A DNA stretch of 64,000 nucleotides from Chaenocephalus aceratus (lineage: Eukaryota > Chordata > Actinopteri > Perciformes > Channichthyidae), in contig CM043787.1 of assembly GCA_023974075.1 (NCBI GenBank), forward strand, positions 37,317,137 through 37,381,136, in the 5' to 3' direction. How positions within the stretch are numbered: position 1 is the stretch's first letter; every line of letters begins with the position of its first letter. Positions 25,543-37,125 of this stretch are shown here, one piece after another. A model generated the notes under the pieces. The model was not told the DNA's origin and did no database searches. It was given only the letters and a program-made list of their open reading frames with translations. The position numbers and the translations under genes were made by a program.

Positions 25543-28500
25543 AGGGACTCAACTATGTATTTGTTGTGTTGTTCTTTGACTTTATTGTCCTATAGCTACA
25601 ACAATGCAATAGCAGGCACACATAGGAACAATGAGTGCTGAGACTAAATCTCTTTTCTGTGTATTTCGAATATCATAAAAGTAATATTAATAACAGAACT
25701 TTAGTGAGGAGAGCTACAGTGAACTGTCATCTACGACCTCCTTCACCTCTGAGATAGTCAATTAGATTCATGGGAAAATGAGTGCAGAGGACAAAGTAAT
25801 CAGAGACTCCAGCTGCTCCATACTAACCAGGGGATCTATGTCGTGCATGTCACAGGTAAATTAGTCGAGTACAATGACATTGAAAACAGTCAAGAGTGAA
25901 TTGTAATCTGAAAGTTTTCTCTGCTGTGCCAAGTCAGTTATTCAATACTACAGAATGTCAGGGCAATTAAACACTGAGTGTTATTACAAAAGCAACGCCC
26001 ACTGATCTTTAAGGTTATTTCCACGCTTGATTTAACAGAGACGGGACAGATATATTGAAATAACAATGCCAGGCATGGGTTGATTAAATGGTATGTGTCT
26101 TGCCAATTGTGTATATCTTGGAGAAGTGCAATGCATATCCATATACAGCTGAAATAAATAGCTGATTTATCATTTACTTGACTCACAGAAAAGTATTTGG
26201 AGACTATTTTGATGAAAAAGTTTCACAGAAAAAATGATGAAAAGGAAAAAAGGGCCAAATATTCTCTGATTGCAGCTTCAAAGGAGACAATGTGTTTTGT
26301 ATGGGATTTGAAACCAAAATTCAATACAGTAATATTTGATATTGGACTTCTGACATTTGAAAATATCCACTTGTTTATTTCAAATATGTATATGTTCAAC
26401 AGGAATAGTGCTGCAATATTTCTGAAAGAAAGTTAAGGTTGCAACTATCAAGATATAAAATAAATCTATCAAGCTTTGCCAGGCTGTTTTTGAACAACAC
26501 GCAGAAACAGGTCTTGGGTCACGATGGTTCTACTTCTCATAATGTGTGCATTTGGAAGGGTGGTGGGATTTATGGGATGCCTTGAATGATTATAAGGACC
26601 CACTCTAAAAGAAATTCACCTTCATTGACCTTTTTTTTTTTTGAGCAGTCAGTGCCATGGCTGAGCGTTCCCGCCTTGGAACTGCAGTTTGCCAATGACA
26701 GTCTCAGAAACCCAAAGTCAAACAGCTGGGGTTTCATACATATCTAGAGAAGAAATCCTGTCAAATTACAGGCACGGTGTGGCAACAAATGAGTATTTTG
26801 TACGTTTCACTATTTAACTAATTCTGGCCAGGGACGTACACTTCTGATCAAACTGTAAAACCAAGCATATATTATGTTTAACACCCGCTCATGCTGTTTT
26901 TGTCACAACACTCAACATTTGTTTATGTATGCTAGTCGCCTATTTTAGTGTGCAACAGACCCATTGACCTGATTCAAACATGTATGGATACATTTTTCCA
27001 ATGTCGTTGCGTCAATTCTAAAAAAGAAAATAGACTCAGAAACTTTAGCACAGCAGGTGAACAGCCTCTGGTGGAGCTCCACACGACCATAATGCCATAT
27101 ACAAAAGTTCTCAATTAAGAAAATAAAAGATTTTTTTTTTTACTTTGTGTATGGGAAAACCATGTTCAAATAAACAAGGTCATTCCTGCACACGCGTTTA
27201 TCACCTTTGGATTGATTTATTTAAAGAGTCGACATTTCGGTCACAAAGACCTTTCTGAAGACATATTCAATTTGTTCTTTTAAATTGGATCTTTGGGGGA
27301 TTTAGTTCCTTGCACAACAAAGGAGACAAACCAAGGGGTTTGTTATGTCTTCTATTCTTCCTGTACCACAAACCATTATAGGCAAAATAGAAAACAGACT
27401 TAAAAAGGTGTCGGGATGAGGTAATCAAAACTCCCCTGTGAACTAAGAGTGTAAATATATCTCACTCAAAAGTAAGATTTCACAATTATAACAACGCTTC
27501 AGAGGCTTGATATTACACCACTACATTAATTAAGTTTATAAAGTGCTGTCATATATGCACAGAGAAAACTTTACAAACAACAGGCCATGGCTTTCTGACT
27601 GTCATAATGCCTTGTTAAACCAAGTTGTTAACAATTTTCAAATGTAATAAACTGTGACTAGAATATTTCTGACTAGATCTGGTAGTTTTTTTAAGATGGG
27701 TCAGGTAAGTTTCCGATATTGCCGCAGACCCCTGAGGCACTGAGGACAGTTCGCCCTGCTTCAGACTACAAAGATGGCAGGGGGTCCTATCCCTCTCTAA
27801 AGGGAGGATCAGAGAGAGAGAGGGCCCAGTGAGCCCCGTGAAGAGGCAAGGTCCCAATGAGGGGTGCTGTGAAGCTCGCAGCTGGAGCTCAAAGCCACCT
27901 ACATCCTGAGCTTTTCCAATCAGACCGCCAGCGTTGCGCCGGTCGGAGCGCACAACAGTAAAGAAATGCAAAAGATGCGAGGAGAGTTCCTAAAAAGGAG
28001 CTAATCCAAGCAGACGTCCCTGCCACGCCGAGCAGGGCGAAAGGGCACGACTATAAAGTAGACGGGTACGCTGGAAGAAAATCATGTGACAAAGCGAGAG
28101 CCTCATTCCTAAATGGACTGCAGCACAATAATTGTGTCTTATAATTGTTGGAAGCTTAAAATGTTATTGGAAATAAAATGTAATTAATCTCTCAGTCCTT
28201 ATGCTTGTGGGAATCCAAGAGCATTGTGCATCAATAAAGTCATATACATCACACTCCCAACTCTACAGTAAGAAGGCTCAATCTGACATATCACTATTTA
28301 GGACCATATGCTCACACAATGGCCGAAAGGGGCTTTAAAACAGTCCATTGTCCCCGGATAGAAAGTGACAGCACATAAAGAGCCACCACCAGGATGCAGT
28401 GGATGATTAAGGGGAAATGACATTTAATATGCAGTCCTTAGGAAATCCACAAGGACACGGCAGTGTCCTTCTATTCCTTTGATACAGTGATGTACAACAA

Positions 28501-29180
28501 ATCTCTCATATCTACATACCTTACTCTCTGGGCTATTCAGCAAACACTGTTTGAGTGTAAGATATGGGGTTGTCAGTATTCACCAGCTAGGGTGGTGGTG
28601 TGATATACTGCAATTTCGAAGCTGTAGGCTCTCTTGAAATTAGAAATCATTCCTCCCCCTATGGAAAGCCACCTATTGTTCAAATCACTGCCTCCTTGAA
28701 ATGCTATTGTACTCAGAGAGGATAGATATATGGAACTGTTCAGAGAGGAACAAAGTACACCTGCTGTAAAAACATATATTTTCAGAAGATAGGGAAAATA
28801 AATGAAAGAGTATGTGTTAGATGAAAATAATGTACTCATAAGGGTTCAAGCTATCTCCCCATTTTAGTTCAGTTTAGACAGAAAGGGATGAAAGAGACGG
28901 GGAGTCAGCCATGCGTAGAATTGCCTCTTCAATGGGAGCCCATCTCTCACATAGCAAACTAACATTATAAAATGGAGACATTTACACATATGGCATTGAT
29001 CCCAGGGCAACCATATTACAAGGGCTCCTTCAAACCTGGAGACGTTGCCACGTGGACAAGAGCAGTAAGGCTAACTTACAGTATGGGCTAACTAAGCATC
29101 TTGTGTTTCCATCAAGAACACCAACTCAGTACATGCTGTACTCTAGAATTTCTGACTTTCTTGAAAAGCTATTGGTGGCA
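25543..29180. other. no gene seen apart from the GC-rich block
   Basis: AT-rich unique-looking sequence. A short dispersed-repeat-like piece at 27205-27275 (gtcgacatttcggtcacaaa) is present. Confidence 0.5.
27690..28080. other. GC-rich unassigned block
   Basis: A GC- and CpG-rich segment stands out from AT-rich flanks. It starts ttaagatgggtcaggtaagt, similar to the terminus of the MITE at 15601, but no matching opposite end was found. Coding content is not convincing. Confidence 0.3.
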
Positions 29181-29186
29181 TGTTAC

Positions 29187-30582
29187 TATGGGCTCAGAAC
29201 AGTCTCATAATACACACATGCGCACAGAAGGATTCACACTTCTATTTCATGATCCACAAAAGGATTCACACTTGTATTTCCGGATCCACACTTGTGTTTT
29301 TCAATGCACACACAAATGTATTCCGTTTCATATACATGTAAATAAAATCCAAATACAGAAAAAAGTGTTACATGTGTATTTTTGATCCTCACATATTTGT
29401 TTTCCGCTTAAAACCTCTGCACCTGCAAACACAAACAGCTTTCTGTGCACGGATCGCTTTGCATTCGTGTGTGGGTTTTTTGAGACTCCCCTGACGGTCA
29501 GCCGATTCGTACTTGTAATTATTTCTATCTATAGCCAATCAGATGTCTCCTCAATTCTAAGCCAATCACATGAGCGCGCCCCCACGAGGGTAGATTTCTT
29601 GCGTTCATGACGTAGAGCTTCATGTACGCATTTTGCGCAGTCCGGAGCTGACAGCTCCATGGAGCCTGCCTGCAGGCGCTAATCTCAGGACACCCTCCAC
29701 TCTCAGTACAGCGCCACTTTCCGAACAGGAAATGCACGCAAATACAAGCCTTTATATTATTAAGGTACAGCGCCACTTTCCGAACCATTAATGAATGCTT
29801 GTGTACACAAAAACGGCAGGCGAATACAGCTGCTTTATTTATGTCTGCATGAAGTTGTTGTGAGTGTGGAGGGAGCAGCTACAGGTTAGCTTAGCCTAAT
29901 CGATCAGTGCACTACGAAGCCAGTGCTAGACAGTGACCTGTTAACGGGGGGGAGCCCCGTCGGTCATTATCGGCCGATATTCACTCTTAATAGTTTGATC
30001 GGTGCTCTCTATAAAGGCCGATCAGGAGAGCTCACTGGATCTGATCGATATGGACATAAACGCGAGTGAAGTATAACCGGACGCAAGAGAGAGATCAGAT
30101 CAGCTGCTGAGTCTGATGGAGACACGCCGTTCTGCATAATCACCTGATGCTTCGCCCTCTGTTTAGCGAGCTGACCGGACTGCGCAAAATGCGTATATGA
30201 AGTAATCTTACCCTCATGGGGGCGCGCTCATGTGATTGGCTTAGAATGAAGGAGACATCTGATTGGCTATAGATAGACAAAATTACAAGTACGAATCGGC
30301 TGACCGTCAGGGGAGTCTCAAAAAACCCACACACGAATGCAAAGCGATCCGTGCACAGAAAGCTGTTTGTGTTTGTAGGTTCAGGGGATTTAAACGGGAA
30401 ACTAATAAGTGAGGATCAAAAATACATATGTAAAACTTGTTTCTGTATTTGGATTGTATTTACATGAATATGAAACGGAATACATTTGTGTGTGCATTGA
30501 AAAACACAAGTATGGATCCGGAAATACAAGTTTGAATCCTTCTGTGTGCATGTGTGTATTATGAGACTGTTCTGAGCCCATA
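29187..30582. mobile_element. 1.4-kb foldback DNA element with long inverted arms
   Basis: Inverted arms of about 460 bp (29187-29650 and 30125-30582) begin tatgggctcagaacagtctc. The 6-bp repeat tgttac flanks the element at 29181-29186 and 30583-30588. Sub-terminal words of the type ggattcacacttgtatttc recur three times. The interior (29.65-30.12 kb) is GC-richer, with a repeated 20-mer, and has no transposase. It was not recognised as a known superfamily. Confidence 0.85.
29707..29785. repeat. 20-bp direct repeat spaced 59 bp
   Basis: tacagcgccactttccgaac occurs at 29707-29726 and again at 29766-29785 inside the second foldback element. A related word, tacagcgccactta, occurs at 5617. Confidence 0.85.
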
Positions 30583-31825
30583 TGTTACAGCTTGGAGATA
30601 CAGAAAGTGGTCTTGTCGTATCTAAAAGGGCAATCCCTGGCTAAAATATGAGTCTTATTCAGTAGATCTGCATTTTGTTGTATCAAACATAATAGAAAGC
30701 AATTTAACTGATCAGCACTCTATAGATTATTGGCCTCGGCCTGGATTATTGACTGATATTTAACACAACACACCGATTGCAGTCAAAGTTATTTAGTGGG
30801 AACGCTGATACAGCATTCCAACTATCTGTTATGCTATGCACGAAATTCTTTATTATTCCGCCGGGTTATTTTGCACCTCTTCTTCTCCCACATTCCACAT
30901 CGCAGAAACTCCGTTCAAACATCAAAACGTTCAGCTCGGTCGGGAATCGATGGCTATTACTTTTCTTATTCATAACTTTCATAATTCAAGAGATACATCC
31001 CATAATTCATCACATTTTTAACATGGAAGCCAATGGAGAAACTCTTCAGATTTGAACAATCTTCATGCAACTTCAACTGCTAACTGCTCCTTCATACCTT
31101 CACTCAGAAACCTCATTCCAACTTTAAAATGTTACAGATCTTTCTGACATTATTCGTGTAACACAACTTTTAAATCTGATTATTATTTTTAGAGATATTA
31201 AACATTGTTCAGACCTTGGTAAAAACGGCCTTCTTCAGATTTTAGAGTGCGTGATGTCACAGCTAGAGTGGAGGACAGATTTAATTTTGCCTTCATGTTT
31301 TCTTTTAAACCTGCCATAATTCCCAAACCCTACATTCCTGAGACATAATTTTTCATGGAAACGTAGGAAAACTTAACAAAATGCCTCTTGAGAGCATGAA
31401 GTGACAAAAACGTTCAACATGTCTCCATTAAACTCCATTGTAAGTTCAGCCTCATCTTTCCCCAACACAGCAGCCGCACACCTTTAGTTAATCTGCCAAA
31501 AAGGCCACATTATTAACCCCAAAAGTACACAAAAAGTACACTTCAGATGCTCAAGTTCCTTGACATGCTTCACGCTCTGAAATGTCACGGTTATTGTTAC
31601 GGTTATTCAACAAAACGTTCACATGTAAGAGGTTTATCTCTCATTCAGAACAATGAAAATGCTCCCCTCTCACTGATTACTGCACATCACCATGGAAACT
31701 TTTGTTCTCTGGACACGTCGTAAACTCAAATATAAACACCTGTGTCATGGAACACGATGATGTCATAACTCCAACTGACATGCTCAGAGTAGCATACTTC
31801 AGATAATGGTTAATGGTCCTGCCCT

Positions 31826-32225
31826 CAACAGCTCTACGTCAATTATGGGGTGTCATCATAGGCCGTTTCCATGGAAACGCATCCCTCGCCATAAAACACG
31901 ATGTCGCTGTAACTCCAATGGACACGGTCCGATCGTCCCCCAAACTTTGCTTGTATATCACCGGTCCATGCCTAAACAGCTTTATGTCAAATCTGAGATC
32001 TCACCATAGGCTGTTGCCATGGAAACGCATCCCTCGCCATAAAACACAATGTCGCTGTAGCGCTAATGGACACGGTCCGGTCGTCCCACCATCTTCACCT
32101 GTATATCACCTCTCCATGCCTCAACAGCTCTACGTCAAATCTGACATCACACCATATGCCGTTTCCATGGAAAACGGCCTATTCCGTGTTTTATCCCTCG
32201 CCATAAAATACGATATTGTCGTAAC
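31826..32225 (+). repeat. 148-bp tandem repeat (minisatellite)
   Basis: Units start at about 31826, 31974 and 32122 with an aacagctctacgtcaa-like word. Each holds the palindromic gtttccatggaaac (or a variant) and ctcgccataaaacac. The array continues after the nested hAT, at 33217-33400, and degenerate units lie upstream near 31680-31800 and downstream to about 33620. Confidence 0.85.
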
Positions 32226-33216
32226 CAGTGCTTGAATTGGGACGGTACTCACCGGTACGCAGTACCGGGACTTCTGATTTGTACCCATCTGGTACGTTAC
32301 TTCTTACTGAGTACCGGCAAAGTGCCGGTACGGCGGTACTCAGTAGATGCGTCATGACGGCGGCCGGCAAGGTTCCGGCGGCAGCGAGGTGCCGGCGGCT
32401 TTGCTTTGCCCCGGAGCAGCCGTCCTCGTCGCCCCAAACACCGCCACCCCTCGGCGGCCCGCAAGTGCCAGAGAACCTCGGCAAAACAGAGCCTGCCCGG
32501 GTATATTTAAACAAGTTCCCAACTCGCCTGTACAGTGGAGTAAGGGGCTCATTTTGCAGCTCATGGTTTAAAAATAGAGAGGGGCTGGAATTTCCTGTAA
32601 AAAATATGCCATCTTCTGCTATGCTTGTAGACATTTCGGTTCAAATACATCTAACTCAGATGCTTTCACCACAATTGTACCAGAGTATCAAACGCTGTCT
32701 CCTGGTACTCATCTGAGTAACTTATTAAAAATGAAATAATATATGACAGTAAAACAAGAATAGAGTTTAAAAGGGGAGTGATTTGTAAAATACCCATAAA
32801 GAAAAAGTAAATCTGTTTACAGTTCTGTTTCATATGGACGTTGAGAGGTATCCATAGATCTCTTCATTTTGCTCTCAAAGTGCACCAGATTGATGCATTT
32901 AACTTCAATATTTAAAGAAAAATGGGGGGGAGCATGCCCCCGGACCCCCCTAGAGGGTGTCAGGTCTACTCCCCAATTATAAAAAATAGCACTTTACCAC
33001 TGCAACCCCTCTAATCTCAGATGCACCCTGAGTCATTTTGTTTAAGTACAGTGAGCCTTTCTAAGATATACAGTAAAGAGACAAACCCACCAGCATTATA
33101 GGATATACTATATGACTGTGAGCCAAATTCTTGTTTTTGGGCTGTATAAATAAATTGACTTGAAACAGTTGCTGATTTAGAGTACTGGCACCTTTTTTAT
33201 TCCAATTCAAGCACTG
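32226..33216 (+). mobile_element. 991-bp hAT-type DNA transposon, non-autonomous
   Basis: Perfect 15-bp terminal inverted repeats, cagtgcttgaattgg and ccaattcaagcactg, are flanked by an exact 8-bp duplication gtcgtaac (32218-32225, 33217-33224). CAGTG ends with 8-bp duplications are diagnostic of hAT elements. The insertion splits a unit of the 148-bp satellite. A plus-strand frame from 32228 to 32716 may hold a decayed zinc-finger-like piece (KFPTRLYSGVRGSFCSSWFK), but no catalytic region is present. Confidence 0.9.
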
Positions 33217-33841
33217 GTCGTAACGCCTATGAAAAGGGTCAAAACAGCACCAGACTTCAGACAATGGTTAACGGTCCAGCCCTCAACAGCTCTATGTCAA
33301 TTATGGGGTGTCATCATATGCCGTTTCCCTCGCCATAAAAGACGATGTCGCTATACAGTAACTCCAATGAAAATGTTCAAAAAGTGCTCAAACTTGACAT
33401 GTGTGCTAACAGTCCTGCCGTGAAGACATCTACAGGGCAGTTTTGAGATTTATTCAATGCTCACCATGAAACACGGTTTTCTCATAACTTCAGTGAAAAT
33501 GCTCCAAACGGCCCAAAACTTCACAGGTTTGGTAACGATGCAGCCATCAACGCATCTAAGCGTATTATGGGATGTCATCAAATGCCGTTGGCATGGCAAC
33601 AGATCATTTGCCATCAAGTTAGTTAAAACATTTACAGTTCAAATATTCTGCTGCTTTTCCAAGCCTTTTTACTTTATTTTCTTCTCTCATCACACATTCA
33701 AACCCCCAGTGTTCATGTATCATTTCAATCTAAATTCTTCACTTTCTTTTACACATTACATTTCAGCATAGCAGTTTAGCGTCAGCTTTTCAGCATAAAG
33801 CATTCCCACTAGCAATTTCTTCAGGAATTGCATTCTCTAGT

Positions 33842-36800
33842 TTCAAAATGTGCTGCTTTTGATCTGTTGCAGTCACCTCTCTCTGATTGTCTCTGTGGTC
33901 TCCCTTAATGTCCCACACACAGCACTACCTAATACAGTATGTCCAAAATAGTAGCCTTTCAACACTAGTGAAGGCTGCTGTTCATTAGATGTGAGGAGCT
34001 GTATATCATTGCATTAAACATCACAATCCTCAATGCCTAATGTATCTTTCAAACCATTCTTCAAACATAAGCTTAAAGGTATTCAAACAAGGTTTTGTGA
34101 TGAGGTGATGTTTTCTTAATTTTAAAGCAAATGTACATGTTTATCAATAGTCAGTGTACTGATAATCAGCATTGGCATGAATTACAAGTGGGTTGACCCC
34201 TAGTCCTGATATAAAGGCTGGACAAGATTGTGCCCGAGAAGGATGCCTTGCAGTAAATGACATCCAATAAGAAACTCTATTCAAGACTAATATACTCATT
34301 CATGCATGCTCCAGACTCCTTTTGGCTTTACAGGCAGCAGATTGGCAATCAAAACCTAAAAATGGCTGCCATTAATGTCGTCTCCATACTTTTTTGCATT
34401 CCCACAAAATGAGGGAAATGTCAAATAAAGTCAGTGGTGTGGCAGCACTTAACTGTACACACGCAAAGATCAGCTATATTTTTGCATACCATTCTGACAG
34501 TTAAGTGCAGGCCTAAAAAATACATGTCTACCATTTGAAATGCCATTCCAGCTCATGCATGCATTATCTTTGAATGACAATTAAATATATATTGTGGAAT
34601 ATTTTTAATATGTACAACTGTAACACATTTGTGTGGTGGACACACCAAAAGATGCAAGGACGAACCTCCAAAGACACAATAGTACGGAAGACATGATTCT
34701 ATAAAAGGTTGTTGGTTCAACTGGCCCTTTGGAAACATTACGTTTCATATCTCCTCTAGGTTGTCAAAATGTTTCAGTACAAACATGATTCACTATAACG
34801 TTTGTGGACAGATCAAACACAAACAACAACTGACTGACATAATCTATTTCTTCCGAACAGGCCTTCAGACCTTTGTTCTCAACAAACATTAAAAAGAGCA
34901 CATGCGACAAACTAGAACCCTGAAAGAGCCGATAACTGTACTGTATCCTTCAAAAACCTGAACTACAGTGTAATCACACTCACACTCTGGCAGCCCCGAA
35001 ATATCAGGTGCTCTCATATATTATTTATTTTGTGCTTTTGTGTGTGTGTATGTGTGAGCAAAGAGCATGTCAGTCTAACAAAAGTACAAAGGTGTTTTGC
35101 AGTGCATGTACAATTAATTAATAAAGAACAGCAGGGGCAGATAACTCACGTAGCTCCTTTCTTTCATAAATGAAATTACCGGCATGAGAAAGAAATCGTT
35201 CCAGGGAAACTAGGGGTGGAAACGGGTTCATTCATGATGGACAGGAAGAAACAAACGTTGTTGCTTTCTCGAAGCTTGTCATTAATTGTAAAGTGTAATC
35301 TTTTTCTACAAAACAAGGTTGCACAAAGAATGGTTTTCCAAAACGAGGGTCTGCAACAAAAGTGTTAATTGGTAGCCAAGAGTGAAGTACACAGTGAAGT
35401 AGCAGAACAAAAGGTTATCCTTTTACAACTAAATTCCCCTTGTTAAGAAATTAGCATACAGCAATCTGTTTTTGGAATATTTAATTGTCATATCCTTGTT
35501 GTCTATGTGATCCACAGCATACTTTTTTTTTTTCATTTACACATCTACACCTTACCAACAAATATAATCCATGTATTAATCACTCTGCACTGTCAACACT
35601 AAACTCCTTCATTATAGCCTACATTGGTGTCCTGATAGATTCACATTTGAATGCATTTATTCATCCTCATTTCCTTGCAGTCCGAAAATCTAATCTAGTC
35701 CTAAACTAAATGACAGCCTCAATCAAGTCTCTGGGAAAAGAAAATAATGGTACCCATCCCAAACCAAAATACCTCATGAAGACTGCCTGTGCATAATTTA
35801 ACTCATCACTTACACACAGCTGTCAGCAACAGGCCAACAGCTGTGTAGTTTACTACAAAAATAACGTATTGAAATTTGGAGGCATACAAATACAATTCAT
35901 AAAACACATTTTTTATGTGAGTAGAATCATTTAGCATTTTTAAAGGATATAATGCATTTTTTTTAGGGTACAGATTACGTGGTTAATACAAACCATCAAA
36001 CATTTTATCCCTTACACTTTTCAGGATCTGGGGGAAAAAAATCCCTCACTAAACTTAAGAAAGGGCCATGCATCGAAACGGCAGCTATTTCTCCTGCAGC
36101 TCAAACATCTCATTTAAGAAAGTTACCATTATGACTGTCTGCAGAGTAGTAATGGGTAAGGCTGTAGGGGTGGCTACAGATGATTTACTGTCACCCTTTT
36201 CCTTTTTTCTAACTGAAAAAGGTCCAGACAACTGACATTTCAAATGTAGGTATGTGCGACAGAAGGATTGGCAAGAGTGTCTAAAGGTAAAGAGAGTTGA
36301 GGGATTGCGAAGTTGGAAAAAGTGAAAGTGAAGCCACGATGTAAGATGTAGACATGGGATCAGAGTTCATTAACTATCTCCCCCTTCTAATGAAGCTTTT
36401 TCCGGCTGAGCGATTTTAGCAATCGCTGCAGTAAGGCTAGTGAAGCATGAGGAGTCAGGAGCCTAGGAGCACAAAGCCAAAGTCACCCCGCACAGAGAGC
36501 AGAACAAATTGGGTCAGGATCAACGTCAACCTTTAAAAAGCAGCAAGCTATACACTACTGAATGAATCTGACTCCAAACCTAACTGCAGAGACAATCATA
36601 AGCTAAGTAAGGAAATTATAGGGGTACAAAAAGGTTCTGAAAACACTATGGTTGAAGAATTGCAGTCACACAATCAAGAACACAGAGCTCACAGTGATTC
36701 ACATGGAAAAGGAAAAATACAAGTTGAAATATTAAGGAGTAAATTAGCAGCAAGCCTAACCCAAGGGAATTTAATCTCAATTTGTCACAGTAATGTAAAA

Positions 36801-36984
36801 GTGTATGTATATATTGCTTCAGAACACACATAGTAAACACTGCTTAAACATTTTAATTAACAGGCATTTCTTTTTTTTGTTACTTATGCTTTTATGCTCT
36901 TAACTTTTTCTTTTTCTTTTTTATATTGCCATATTTTATCCAATATGCTCCTTTAGATATCTTTTTACTTATTTTTCCTTATAG
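33842..36984. other. no gene seen
   Basis: AT-rich sequence following the Helitron-like end. No exon or repeat structure was recognised. Confidence 0.55.
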
Positions 36985-37125
36985 CTTTGTGAAGCACCTT
37001 GAGATGACGTTTGTCTTTAAAGTGTGCTATATAAATCAAATGTATTTATTATTAATGGTATATATTACGCAAACATTTCCCAAATTGGGATCAATAAAGT
37101 ACTATCTGATCTTATCTTATATACA
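36985..37125 (+). mobile_element. LINE 3' tails (two short pieces)
   Basis: gtgaagcaccttgagatgac with gtgctatataaatcaaatg is an L2-like tail. Just downstream, ttgggatcaataaagtacta followed by (ATCTT)n resembles another LINE 3' end, also seen at 53.98-54.02 kb. Confidence 0.45.

Larger units (their letters stand above)
30781..33841 (+). mobile_element. Helitron-like non-autonomous element carrying a satellite and a nested hAT
   Basis: The right end has a 6-bp-stem hairpin (gcaatt ... aattgc, 33812-33831) followed by attctCTAGT, ending at 33841 before a T, as Helitron 3' ends do. The left border near 30781 (tcaaagttatttagtgggaa, then gctgatacagcattcc) is placed by resemblance to fish Helitrons from memory, and the base before TC is G rather than the usual A. 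No Rep/helicase gene is present. Confidence 0.5.

Noticed and set aside
27615..27971. 118-codon minus frame in the GC-rich block
   Set aside because: No recognisable domain, splice context or codon pattern; probably an open frame by composition.
31826..33400. Regularly spaced repeats that could suggest a CRISPR array
   Set aside because: Units are 148 bp tandem copies without unique spacers, in a vertebrate genome.
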